A DNA stretch of 64,000 nucleotides from Sutterella sp. AM11-39 (GTDB lineage Bacteria; Pseudomonadota; Gammaproteobacteria; Burkholderiales; Burkholderiaceae_F). The position numbers and the translations under genes are program-made. The notes below the pieces were generated by a model, which was given only the letters and a program-made list of their open reading frames with translations, searched no databases and was not told the origin of the DNA. The first letter of the stretch is position 1; every line of letters starts with the position of its first letter. Location of the stretch: NCBI RefSeq assembly GCF_003472385.1, contig NZ_QRLV01000006.1:79119-143118 (forward strand), given 5' to 3'. Positions 7,701-16,356 of the stretch are shown here, one piece after another.

Positions 7701-8666
7701 TCAGGGCGCAGTTGGCTTTTCTGTCAGTGCCTCATAGAGCGACTGGCGCTGCTCTCTGATGATTTTTCCCGGTGAGATTCCGAACAGATGCTTGTAGTCT
7801 CGGTTAAATTGCTGAGGGCTTTGATAGCCCACGGCGTAGGCCGCGGAATTTACGTCCCCTTCTCCCTTGAGCATAAACTGCTGCGCTTCGTACAGACGCA
7901 GCCGTTTCTGATACTGGAGCGGCGACAGCGATGTGAAGCTTTTGAAGTGCCGGTGAAACGTTGTCGGCGCCATACCGGCAACGGAAGCCATCTGCTCAAC
8001 AGAAACGGATTCCCTGAAGTTGGCTCGCAGCCATTGAATGGACTTTCGGATGCGCTGGCCAACGGTGCTCGGAGCATACAACGCGCGCAGGCAGGCGCCC
8101 GAGCTGCTCGAAAGCGCGAGGTAATGAATGTCGCGAATCAGGATCGGGGCTCTGGCCTTGATCTGCTCGGGATGATCAAGAAGCTTCAAGAGCCGCTCGA
8201 AGTCTTCGAGCAATTCCTGCGTGGGCTTTTCGACGTTAAAGACATCGCGCACACCGTCCTGCGGCGGGTCTTCTTCCAGAAGGAAATCCGCGATTGTGGC
8301 GGGATTCAAACGCAGCGACAGTGATACAAACGGGTTTGAAGGCTTGACGCCGACCAACTCGTAGGACGTGGGCATATCGACCGAAGTGACGATCATCGAC
8401 CCCGTTCCGTAACGGTAGCTCTTGTCGCCTATCACGAGGTTTTTCGTGCCTTGGAGGATCAGTCCGACAGAGAGCACGTAAAAGCAGTTGGAGACAGTCT
8501 GCGCCTGCTCAACGTAGGACAGATGCAATCCCGGAATTTGATCGACGGGCGTGTAGCCTTTGACGGCATTGCGCACGCGCTCGATCAGCCGTTCCCGAAG
8601 TGCTTTGACTTCCGGTTCTTCGACGGTGTCAATTGCGTTGAAAATTTTGGTCGTGTCGCCTGTCAT
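7701..8666 (-). CDS. AraC-family regulator (YqhC-like, AraC_N type)
   Basis: A transcription activator with an N-terminal AraC_N (YqhC-type) sensing domain over residues 1-190 and two helix-turn-helix motifs over the last 100 residues (VEQMASVAGMAPTTFHRHF and SAAYAVGYQSPQQFNRDY, the canonical AraC pattern). ATG 8666 is preferred because AGGTGG precedes it by five bases; a GTG 15 bp upstream is less likely. In E. coli YqhC activates yqhD and the aldo/keto reductase dkgA in response to aldehydes. Two aldo/keto reductase genes lie nearby here, so a similar role is inferred. Confidence 0.82.
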   Translation of the reverse strand: MTGDTTKIFNAIDTVEEPEVKALRERLIERVRNAVKGYTPVDQIPGLHLSYVEQAQTVSNCFYVLSVGLILQGTKNLVIGDKSYRYGTGSMIVTSVDMPTSYELVGVKPSNPFVSLSLRLNPATIADFLLEEDPPQDGVRDVFNVEKPTQELLEDFERLLKLLDHPEQIKARAPILIRDIHYLALSSSSGACLRALYAPSTVGQRIRKSIQWLRANFRESVSVEQMASVAGMAPTTFHRHFKSFTSLSPLQYQKRLRLYEAQQFMLKGEGDVNSAAYAVGYQSPQQFNRDYKHLFGISPGKIIREQRQSLYEALTEKPTAP

Positions 8667-8792
8667 TGTCCACCTGCACACGAGGAAAAGCGAAATGCAG
8701 CCGCTGAGCTCCTGAGGGAGAAGCTTTTTTGACGATCAGCGGCCGCTGTTTCGCTTTGGTTCTCTATTTTGACAAAGTTCGCGCAAATTGGC

Positions 8793-9797
8793 TCACGCTT
8801 CGTCCGTACCGTCACCGATCGGTCTCTGACCGGGTTTCTTATCCAACACTCGTACGATTTCGTATTGCCCCGTGCCCATGCCGAGTTCCTTCATGGCCGA
8901 AAGTTGGCGGAGCCCCTCACGCGACTCAATGCGCTTGACGAGCGAATGGTTCATGAACTTGGGCATCGCGTAGACGATGTCAATCGACGCTTGGTCGATG
9001 GCAACCAAATCGGTCGAAGCCAAAATCCCCAGGTCCGGCATCGTCGGTTCGCTTGCGGCAACGCCCGCGCAGTCGCAGTCAACCGACATGTTACGCAGCA
9101 CGTTCAGGTAAACGATTCGTTTCCCGAAGTGCTGCGTAATGCCCTTGCCGGCGTCGGCCATGTGTTCCATGAAGGCTGCACCTGTCGTCCAGCTCCCGTC
9201 GGCTTTTACCGCATGCACTTCCGCTTTGCCGTGTGCGCCCGAAGCGCACCCGATGGCGATGTTCTTGAGCGAACCGCCGAAGCCGCCCATGCCGTGTCCC
9301 TTAAAGTGAGTCAGCACCACCATGGAGTCGTAGTTAAAGAAGTGCTTGCCGACATGGAACTGTTTCAGATGCATGCCGCCTTTGACGGGAAGCAGCGTGT
9401 CACCCTCTTCATCCAAGATGTCAACCGGACAGAAGTTCCAACCGTTTTGCGCGAGAACACGACGATGGCCTTCGCTTGTCTGACGCGGGCTCTTGTAGAG
9501 AACATTGGACTCGACAATCCTGCTTTGCGGTACGGCGCGCTGGAACTGCTTGATCCATTCGCGCGGCAGAATGTTAGGTCCGCCCGGTTCGCCCGTGTGA
9601 AGTTTCAGAGCGACACGGCCTGTGATGTCCTTATTGATCAGTTGGTACAGACGCAACAGAGCGTCGCCCGAGAGTTCCGGCGTCCAGTAGACGATCGGCT
9701 TTTTGGGCGCGGCGGCGCTTGAAATCGGTGACGTGGCCATCAGGCCTGCGGCGGCGATGGCGCTTGAGATCAGTTCGCGGCGTGTGAGCTCGAGCAT
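8793..9797 (-). CDS. Tat-exported DUF362-domain protein
   Basis: A 334-residue protein starting with a twin-arginine signal (TRRELISSAIAAAG, then SSAAA). The body fits DUF362 (PF04015): a GHGMGGFGGSLKNIAIGC block near the centre, then a DLVAIDQ motif near residue 270. Cysteines are few (GCASGAHGK, VDCDCAG), so an iron-sulfur cluster is not evident. The family has no settled biochemical role. It is divergent from the first aldo/keto reductase gene across a 287-bp gap and downstream of no other gene, between the AraC regulator and the reductases; a shared aldehyde or redox role is only a guess. Confidence 0.7.
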   Translation of the reverse strand: MLELTRRELISSAIAAAGLMATSPISSAAAPKKPIVYWTPELSGDALLRLYQLINKDITGRVALKLHTGEPGGPNILPREWIKQFQRAVPQSRIVESNVLYKSPRQTSEGHRRVLAQNGWNFCPVDILDEEGDTLLPVKGGMHLKQFHVGKHFFNYDSMVVLTHFKGHGMGGFGGSLKNIAIGCASGAHGKAEVHAVKADGSWTTGAAFMEHMADAGKGITQHFGKRIVYLNVLRNMSVDCDCAGVAASEPTMPDLGILASTDLVAIDQASIDIVYAMPKFMNHSLVKRIESREGLRQLSAMKELGMGTGQYEIVRVLDKKPGQRPIGDGTDEA

Positions 9798-10084
9798 GAT
9801 GAACTCCTTGGCAAAAGATATTTCCTCACGAGCATCCTCGCACTTGCCTTGGTCAAATCTTTGCCGCTTGATTTCTGATTTTTGCCTAAAACTGCCGATG
9901 ACGGTTTTCCTCAGGTAATTGGCCGTCCGTTAACGATTCAGCACCTTCGAGGCAGAAAAAGGCAAAAGATCGGTTTGTTTTGCCGTAGCTGAGTTCCCAT
10001 CTCCTGGCCGAGAATGATCGGCATCGGAAACACTTCGGCGGCGGAATTGCTTGTTCTTCTGTCTGCCGCCTTCGGAGAAAACAA

Positions 10085-10945
10085 ATGTCTAGGATTCCAA
10101 ACGTCTCGCTTTCCAACGGCGTACTGATGCCGGCCGCCGTTTTCGGTGTGTACCAAATTCGCGACCTCAAGGAATGCCAGAAAGCCGTAGAAGATGCGAT
10201 TGCTGCCGGATACCGTGCCATTGACACCGCCGCTTCTTACGGCAATGAAGCTGCCGTCGGTCACGCCATCAAGGCTTGCGGGTTGGATCGTCGAGAACTT
10301 TTCATCACAACCAAGCTTTGGGTGGAGGATGCAAGCGAAGAAGGTGCGCGCCGAGCCATTGACCGCTCTCTCGACTTGCTCGGTCTCGATTACCTCGACC
10401 TTTATCTGATTCACCAACCGGTGGGTGACGTTTACGGCGCCTGGCGCACGATGCAAAGCTTCTACCAGAACAAGATTCTTCGAGCCATCGGCGTGAGCAA
10501 TTTCGCATCGGATCGTTTCATTGATTTTGCGCATCACAATGCCATTTGCCCCCATGTCAATCAGATTGAGATCAATCCCTTCTGTCAACAGCAGGAAACT
10601 CTTCCGATTCTGAATAAGTTCGGCACGACGCCTGTGGCCTGGGCACCCTTTGCCGAGGGCAAAAACAATTTGTTCACGCATCCGACGCTTGAGAGCATTG
10701 CTCATCGTTATGAACGCACGGTGGGCCAGATCGTGTTGCGTTACGTCCACCAACTTGGCGCTGTTGTCATTGCCAAAACCGTTCGTCCCGAACGCATGGT
10801 CGAGAACCTCAACATTTTTGATTTCGAGCTTGAAGAGGACGACATGAAACGCATTGCGGCATTGGATACCAACACCAGTCAGTTCTTTTCGCACCGTGAT
10901 CCGAAGATCATCGAGTGGATGTGCTCTCGTCACATAGAGCACTGA
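10085..10945 (+). CDS. Aldo/keto reductase, 2,5-diketo-D-gluconate reductase (AKR5) type
   Basis: A cytoplasmic NADPH-dependent carbonyl reductase folded as a TIM barrel. The catalytic tetrad is visible: Asp and Tyr in AIDTAASYGNE, Lys in ITTKLW and His in YLIHQP. The conserved IGVSNF and NQIEINPF blocks, and a C-terminal IAKTVRPERM phosphate-binding segment, place it with DkgA/YvgN-like enzymes. The true substrate is probably a small aldehyde or methylglyoxal rather than diketogluconate. It is divergent from the DUF362 gene and followed, 112 bp on, by a second reductase gene that is frameshifted. Confidence 0.9.
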   Translation: MSRIPNVSLSNGVLMPAAVFGVYQIRDLKECQKAVEDAIAAGYRAIDTAASYGNEAAVGHAIKACGLDRRELFITTKLWVEDASEEGARRAIDRSLDLLGLDYLDLYLIHQPVGDVYGAWRTMQSFYQNKILRAIGVSNFASDRFIDFAHHNAICPHVNQIEINPFCQQQETLPILNKFGTTPVAWAPFAEGKNNLFTHPTLESIAHRYERTVGQIVLRYVHQLGAVVIAKTVRPERMVENLNIFDFELEEDDMKRIAALDTNTSQFFSHRDPKIIEWMCSRHIEH

Positions 10946-11057
10946 TGAAAACCGAAACGGCAGGAATTGGCAAAAACGAGCGGACTTTCGGCAAAAGAAC
11001 GACCGGGCCGCTCAATACGATTTCTCCTGTCAAAAACTCATTTTGGTGGACATGGAA

Positions 11058-12048
11058 ATGAAACAACGCATTCTCGGACAAAGCGGCATCACGGTTTCGG
11101 AAATCGGCCTGGGCTGCATGAGCATGAACTTCGGCTACGGTCGTCCGTCGCCCGAAAAGGACATGATCGAGCTCATCCATAAGGCAGTGGATATGGGCGT
11201 GACGCTTTTCGACACCGCCGAAAGCTACGGTCCATACATCAACGAAGAGCTCGTCGGAAAGGCGCTCGACGGTTTGCGCGATAAAGTCAGCATCGCCACA
11301 AAATGCGGCATCGCCTTTGCTGCCGACGGCAATCTGATTTTGGACGCACGAGCCGAGACTCTGAGAAAGTCGCTCGAAGGATCGTTAAAGCGTCTTCGAA
11401 CCGACTACGTGGACATTTATTATCTGCACCGCGTCGATCCGAAGGTGCCTGTGGAAGACGTAGCCGAGACCATGGGCAAGTTCATTGCCGAAGGCAAGAT
11501 CCGCGGCTGGGGACTCTCAGAGGTCGGCACCAAGACGATTGAGCGTGCACAGGCTGTTTGCCCGCTTGCAGCGGTTGAAAACGAATTTTCGATGGATCTT
11601 CCGCGAGTCCGAAGAAAACGGTGTCTTCGATGTCCTCGAAAAGCACAACATCGGTTTCGTTCCCTACAGCCCGCTGGGGCGCGGGTTCCTGACCGGAACG
11701 ATCAATCCCAACGAAAAGCTCGTGGAAACGGACTTCCGTCGCAATCTGCCGTTGTTCTATCCTGAAAACATCAAGGCTCACCAAGGCATCATTGATTTCA
11801 TCCGCAATATGGCTACGGCCAAGAACGCAACGCCATCTCAGATTGCTCTGGCTTGGGTGTTGGCGCGCCGTCCGTGGATCGTGCCGATTCCGGGAACTAC
11901 GAAACTGCATCGTCTGGAAGAAAACGTCGGAGCTGCCGATGTGGTCTTCACGGACGAGGAAATGACCGAGCTCAACCGCATGCTCGACGCTTTGCCCATT
12001 CAATGCGACCGCTACAACAGTCGTTTTACCGACGCAACGGTTGACTGA
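11058..12048 (+). pseudogene. Aldo/keto reductase (YakC/AKR13-like), broken by a frameshift
   Basis: Two overlapping frames give one aldo/keto reductase. The first, from ATG 11058 (GGTGG upstream), carries MKQRILGQSG, FDTAESYGPY, IATKCG, YYLHRVD and WGLSEVG, then AVENEFSM. The second continues WIFRESEENG, SPLGRGFLTG and IPIPGTTKL to the stop at 12046-12048. The break is at 11591-11597, where relatives read S-M/L-W-W/I; the sequence ATGGATC looks like ATGTGGATC with TG lost. All catalytic residues lie before the break, but the cofactor-binding half is lost. It could also be a sequencing error. Confidence 0.75.
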
Positions 12049-12078
12049 GTGAGTGACATCCATCCCAAGAGTTTGACC

Positions 12079-12318
12079 ATGGTGCATAACCTTGGCTCCA
12101 GGCGGCAGCTTCTGACGTTCCTTGCTGCCGCCTCTTTTTCTTCTTTTGGCCCCATGTCCATTGCTCGTGATATTGCGAACGGTACCTTCACGCCGCAGTC
12201 AACCGTCGGCGACGTGCTCGACGAGCCGCTGTTCTTTGGTCTCGGGACGAATACGGCAGCCGAAGGTTGGGTGGACCGTGCTGCAAGCTTCTTTAGGCAT
12301 CAGGTCGAGAAAAACTGA
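12079..12318 (+). CDS. Short Tat-like leader peptide gene, probably a gene remnant
   Basis: Seventy-nine codons starting MVHNLGSRRQLLTFLAAASF resemble a twin-arginine signal peptide, followed by about 50 residues that I cannot assign (VGDVLDEPLFFGLGTNTAAEGW). A GTG at 12049 directly after the reductase stop is also open in frame. A strong hairpin terminator follows. The short length and the context of a broken reductase gene suggest the 5' remnant of an exported protein rather than a complete gene. Confidence 0.35.
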   Translation: MVHNLGSRRQLLTFLAAASFSSFGPMSIARDIANGTFTPQSTVGDVLDEPLFFGLGTNTAAEGWVDRAASFFRHQVEKN

Positions 12319-12374
12319 TGTAAAGATTGTACAAAGTATATGGGCGAGAATGAGACTGCTTTGCATGATGACGC

Positions 12375-12410
12375 AAAGCCCGCAAGCACAACACTCACGG
12401 GCTTTGGTTT
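12375..12410. terminator. Bidirectional terminator between the aldo/keto reductase region and the sulfur operon
   Basis: AAAGCCCG (12375-12382) pairs with CGGGCTTT (12398-12405), followed by GGTTTTG on the plus strand. It lies between convergent transcription units. Confidence 0.7.
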
Positions 12411-12449
12411 TGTTCAACGAAAGGATCTTAAGTCCGTTCCTTTGACCGG

Positions 12450-13262
12450 TTACGGCTCCCCTTCTCCCTTCTTTTCTTCCTGACCGACGCGTCCCGGCTG
12501 AGCGGCGTACCAGTTGGCCAGCTGCTCGATTTCGGCGTCCGTGAGCTTGCGACTGAAGACGCGCATTTCTCCGAGAATGTCGGACTGTCGGGCACCCGAG
12601 CGGTAGTCCTTGAGTGCGGCGGCAAGTACAGTCGCTTGCTGACCGTGGAGCACCGGCACCAGTCCGTTGTTGTTGCCGCGGGCATCAATGCCGTGACAAG
12701 CAGCGCACGGGGTGATGTAGCGCGAGGCGTCGCCCGAATTGACAAGTTCCGGTGCGGGTGTGGTCGGCGCCGCTTTCTTGGCGTTGCGTCCCGGAAGGTA
12801 TTCGTAAAGCGCCGCCACGTCGGCAATCTGCTGATCGGTGAGCTTGGCGGCGGCCGCCGACATCAGGTCGGACGCGGGCGTTCCCTTGCGCCGACCGTCG
12901 CGATAGTCTAAAAGAGCCTTGACGGTGACGGCATACGGTTGGCCTGCCACATCCGGCCAGTTGGGCGTATCGGCAATGCCTTCCTTGCCGTGACAGCTTG
13001 CGCAGAACTGCTTGCTGTGCACGGCAAAGCCGTTTATGACTTCGGCTTTGGGCATGGCCGCTGATACTCGCTGCCACTCCTCGGGCGAAAGTGCTGTCTT
13101 TTGTTTGACAGCGGGGGCCGGCGCCTGTACGGTGACGTCTGCCGTCACTGTCGAATTTTTCGCGCCCGCCTGCTCGGAGATCACCGGGCTACCTTCTGCG
13201 GCAACGGCTGCGGCGGCTGCCGCAAGAAGACCGGCTGCGGCAAGATATTTCAAAGTCTTCAT
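12450..13262 (-). CDS. Dihaem cytochrome c (c4-like), last gene of the sulfur operon
   Basis: A 270-residue secreted cytochrome with a signal peptide (MKTLKYLAAAGLLAAAAAA), a linker rich in A, V and T, and two class I cytochrome domains, with CASCH near residue 88 and CAACH near residue 187. Each is followed by a Met-containing segment that could supply the sixth ligand (SDLMSAAAAKL, GEMRVFSRKL), as in cytochrome c4. It begins 11 bp after the FccB-like gene, so the two are cotranscribed. It probably accepts electrons from the flavoprotein or the monohaem cytochrome and passes them to the membrane complex. Confidence 0.88.
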   Translation of the reverse strand: MKTLKYLAAAGLLAAAAAAVAAEGSPVISEQAGAKNSTVTADVTVQAPAPAVKQKTALSPEEWQRVSAAMPKAEVINGFAVHSKQFCASCHGKEGIADTPNWPDVAGQPYAVTVKALLDYRDGRRKGTPASDLMSAAAAKLTDQQIADVAALYEYLPGRNAKKAAPTTPAPELVNSGDASRYITPCAACHGIDARGNNNGLVPVLHGQQATVLAAALKDYRSGARQSDILGEMRVFSRKLTDAEIEQLANWYAAQPGRVGQEEKKGEGEP

Positions 13263-13273
13263 CGTGTGTTCTC

Positions 13274-14680
13274 CTAACCGAATGCGTCGGCCGTGATGCT
13301 GCGCATCCAGGCTCTCAAGTAGCGTGAGGCGACCATGCGTTCTTCACGCGAGGCGCTGAGATCCTGATAGCGCGCCCTTGTGTTGGTGCGAGCAATCTTG
13401 CCGTCGACGATACGGAACGTGTCGGCCACGAAAAGCCCCCAGTCGTCGCCCGCAAGCGCATAACAGGTGTTGGACCACGCCGGTTCCGGAATGCCGGTCT
13501 GCGTGACCTTGCCGATGAGAGCACGTACGCAGACCTTTGCCTGCGTGTTGGCCGAATATCCGGACTTGGGCATGGCGTCTGCAATTGAGGCGTCGCCCAA
13601 CACATATACGTCGGGAATTTTTGTCGACTCGAAGGTGCGGCGATCAATCGGACAGAACCCGGAGTCATTCGTGAGCCCAAAGGCTCGTGCTACGTTGGCC
13701 GCACGCATCGGCGGAACGATATTCAAGACGTCCGCCTTGATCTTTCCGCCTTCAGCCGTGACCGTTCGGGTAGCGGGATCAATGGAAAGCGGCTTTCCGC
13801 CGTCCTTTTGACGAATCCACTCGAGCCTGCAGTCGGCTTTGGGCTCGACCATGAATTTTTCAAGCTTGTCGTAGTAAGGCTGAGGCGGTGTAAAGCCGTA
13901 GAGATGGTTCCAGCCGAGAATCATCGTCTCGTCGGTCACGAAGTCGTTTTTCGGGTCGACGATCACAACGCGGCTGCGCGGTTTGTAGTGACCGAGCCAT
14001 TCGGTCATCAGAGCGCTGCGCTCGTATGGCCCCGGCGGGCAGCGGTACGGATTCGGGGGCGCAACGAGCACAACGGTGCCGCCGTCGGGCATGGCAAGAA
14101 GCTGTCGGCGCAGGATCTCGGTCTGTACGCCCGCAATCCAGCCCGAGGGAATCGTGCTGTTGGCAACTTGGGCGCTGTAGCCTTCAATCTTGTCGTAGAG
14201 CAGCTCGACACCGGGCGAGACGAGCAGAGAGTCGTAGCCGAACTTTTGCACCGAACCGTTGACCGTGGCGGCGACTTCCTTTCTCACGGGGTCAAGCGCT
14301 TGCGCCACACCCTGCACGATCTTGACGCCGTGCGCGCGTAGGCCCTCATAGCTTACTGTGAGGTCGGCCATCGAAACCGCACCGGTGAGGTGTTCGGAAC
14401 TGCCGTAGTGACGGATGAACACGGGATTTCGTTCGATGATGGTGACGTCGGCGTCGGGCTGCCACATCTTCAGATAACGCGCTGCCGTTGCGCCGCCCAC
14501 CCCGGCGCCTACGATGAGAACGCGGTGTTTGGCAAGGCTCTTGACATTGGCTAGAGCGCCTGCGGCAGGCAGCATCGAGACAGCGGCAAAGCCAGCTGCC
14601 GTCGCCAGAAGTCGGCGGCGTGTGTAGAGCGAGGTCGCACTGCGGCCCGCAAGGCCCTTGGTGTTAAAGGTATCAAACAT
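13274..14680 (-). CDS. FccB-like sulfide dehydrogenase flavoprotein
   Basis: This fits the flavoprotein subunit of flavocytochrome c sulfide dehydrogenase (FccB/SoxF), which oxidises sulfide in the periplasm and passes electrons to a c-type cytochrome. It has a Tat-type signal (YTRRRLLATAAG), an FAD Rossmann motif (GAGVGGATAARYL), the family CPPGPYERS block with one redox cysteine, and a second cysteine in GFCPIDRRTF, the pair expected to form the active disulfide beside FAD. VYVLGDASIA and a C-terminal FccB domain follow. ATG 14680 is preferred over GTG 14683; it overlaps the previous stop by one base (GTGATG), implying coupled translation. Confidence 0.87.
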   Translation of the reverse strand: MFDTFNTKGLAGRSATSLYTRRRLLATAAGFAAVSMLPAAGALANVKSLAKHRVLIVGAGVGGATAARYLKMWQPDADVTIIERNPVFIRHYGSSEHLTGAVSMADLTVSYEGLRAHGVKIVQGVAQALDPVRKEVAATVNGSVQKFGYDSLLVSPGVELLYDKIEGYSAQVANSTIPSGWIAGVQTEILRRQLLAMPDGGTVVLVAPPNPYRCPPGPYERSALMTEWLGHYKPRSRVVIVDPKNDFVTDETMILGWNHLYGFTPPQPYYDKLEKFMVEPKADCRLEWIRQKDGGKPLSIDPATRTVTAEGGKIKADVLNIVPPMRAANVARAFGLTNDSGFCPIDRRTFESTKIPDVYVLGDASIADAMPKSGYSANTQAKVCVRALIGKVTQTGIPEPAWSNTCYALAGDDWGLFVADTFRIVDGKIARTNTRARYQDLSASREERMVASRYLRAWMRSITADAFG

Positions 14681-15066
14681 CACGGTGTCTCCCCTTTGCT
14701 CGGTTGTTCGGGTGCGGACTTGCCCTCAGGTTTCTTCGGTAAAGCGGCAAAGAACGCGGCCATGCGCTCGAGTTCGGCATCGTTGTAACCGTCGGCAATG
14801 TGACTCATGATGGAGCTCGGACGGTCTTTGGAGCGGAATCGTTTCATCTCCCGCACAAAGACTTGGTGGTCCATGCCGGCCAGTCCCGGAAACGCCGAGT
14901 CGTTGGAGTAGCCGTAGGTGCCGTGACAGGCCGCGCAGGTGTGCGCAAAGGTTGCGCCCGATGGTTCTTTGGTGGATTCTGCCGGTTTGTCGGCGGCGTA
15001 GGCGACCGAGACAATGAGTACGGAGGCCGCCGCAACAGTCAGATACTTCAGCTGTTTGGTTTGCAT
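14680..15066 (-). CDS. Monohaem cytochrome c (FccA-like)
   Basis: A 128-residue periplasmic cytochrome beginning MQTKQLKYLTVAAASVL, a signal peptide, with one haem motif (CAACHG) near residue 45 and a probable Met ligand in SSIMSHIADGY, close to one FccA haem domain. The start at 15066 has AGGGAGA upstream. Its stop overlaps the flavoprotein start by one base, so it is the natural partner of the FccB-like subunit. The C-terminus is a charged P/E/K-rich tail (KKPEGKSAPEQ). In classic FccA the protein has one or two haems; here the second haem seems to be provided by the separate dihaem protein. Confidence 0.87.
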   Translation of the reverse strand: MQTKQLKYLTVAAASVLIVSVAYAADKPAESTKEPSGATFAHTCAACHGTYGYSNDSAFPGLAGMDHQVFVREMKRFRSKDRPSSIMSHIADGYNDAELERMAAFFAALPKKPEGKSAPEQPSKGETP

Positions 15067-15079
15067 CGTGTCGTCTCCC

Positions 15080-16354
15080 TTATTGCAAAACAACCGCGAA
15101 GCCGACCACGAAGTAGCCGACGATCCAAAGGCCCAGCAGTGTGCTGGCCCAGAAGCCCAGACGTTCCAGACCTGCTGACGGGGTCCAGACGGCGCCGGGT
15201 TGTCCCGCCGTCGCAAGTCCCGCTTTCCAGGCTGAAATGAAGATGTACGCCAGAGCCGTTCCGCCCACCAGAAGGAATGTCACAAAGAAGATGGCAAGAC
15301 TCGGAACGTCCCAATGCACGGCCAGATTCATCGGGTTGAAGCCGGCAGATTCAAGGAGCGTGCCCACGCGCAGCGCTTCACGTACGGCGGCAAGCAGCAC
15401 CGTCATGACAATCGTCATCACGAAAGCCATGTAGTTGCAGGTCGTGCACAGACGCCGGCGCTTCTGGATGAACGGCATTGCCACGAAGAAGAGTGCGCCG
15501 ATCAGCCCAACATAGGGCCAGGCCGACAACAGGAACCAGGACTGCTCGGAAGGCAGGCATGCCATCCAGACGATGCCCAACAGCACCACGAGAATGCCAC
15601 CCGTGCGGCCCATGCCGAAGGCGACCTTTTCCAAGAAGTCGGAATACAGCCCGTCTTCCATGGTCTGGTGCGATTTGGAAAGCACCCAGCGGCGCATGCC
15701 GTAGATCCAGGCGGCCGTAACAGGCAGCGACAAGGCAAAGAAAAAGAGCAGTCTTGGGATCAGTACGTAATGCAGACCGCGGCCGGACGTGTCGACCTGA
15801 CCTTCGGGCGCATACCACTCAAGCCAGTGCGTCGGAAAGAGCGCCTGATTTGAGAGAACGTGCATGAGTGTGCCGCAGGCAAGAAAAAGCACCAGAGCGA
15901 CGGCAAGCCACAGTACGGCTCCTCGGCCCTTATTCTCTCCTCCTTGCGTGTGAAGGATCGAGTGAACGCGGTAAAGCGCGAGATAACCGATCATCAGCAA
16001 GCCCAGGAACACCAGAGTCCAGACGGCCGAGAGCATGCTGGAGGCGTACCAGAACGGGTCGAAGATGACCTGCACGAAAAGAAGCGGCGCGACGCCCAGG
16101 ACAATTGCGGCTCCCGTGGCGGCTTTGGCCGTAAAGGCCATGGTCGAACCCAGACGCAGCCAATAGTCGGTTGCCTTGTAGCGGGCAAAGAGCGCCAGAC
16201 CGGTGCTGCCGAGCAGAATCGACACGGCAGCGATGTGAAGCGCAAAGGTCACGACGCCCAACACCAGAAAGATGGCCGGATGCGAGGGCGCGCCCGCGGG
16301 GTCGGCCAGAGCTGCGGTCATGGCGGCAGCGGCAGTCGTCAGATTTTCATTCAT
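15080..16354 (-). CDS. Polytopic membrane protein of the sulfur operon, function unknown
   Basis: A 424-residue integral membrane protein with about ten hydrophobic segments, starting two bases after the bd-like gene and 13 bp before the monohaem cytochrome, so it is part of the operon. Candidate haem or metal ligands in membrane segments include a His in TFALHIAAVS, a His in GTLMHVLSNQ and a CTTCNY motif before a late segment. I do not recognise the family with confidence. By position it could be the second subunit of the bd-like complex, the place CydB occupies in bd oxidases, but no CydB motif is evident. Confidence 0.6.
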   Translation of the reverse strand: MNENLTTAAAAMTAALADPAGAPSHPAIFLVLGVVTFALHIAAVSILLGSTGLALFARYKATDYWLRLGSTMAFTAKAATGAAIVLGVAPLLFVQVIFDPFWYASSMLSAVWTLVFLGLLMIGYLALYRVHSILHTQGGENKGRGAVLWLAVALVLFLACGTLMHVLSNQALFPTHWLEWYAPEGQVDTSGRGLHYVLIPRLLFFFALSLPVTAAWIYGMRRWVLSKSHQTMEDGLYSDFLEKVAFGMGRTGGILVVLLGIVWMACLPSEQSWFLLSAWPYVGLIGALFFVAMPFIQKRRRLCTTCNYMAFVMTIVMTVLLAAVREALRVGTLLESAGFNPMNLAVHWDVPSLAIFFVTFLLVGGTALAYIFISAWKAGLATAGQPGAVWTPSAGLERLGFWASTLLGLWIVGYFVVGFAVVLQ

Positions 16355-16356
16355 GA

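Noticed and set aside
12450..14680. Classical fused or two-subunit flavocytochrome c sulfide dehydrogenase
   Set aside because: The flavoprotein is FccB-like but the cytochromes are separate monohaem and dihaem genes in a larger operon, so the set was described as an FccB-like module rather than a standard FccAB.
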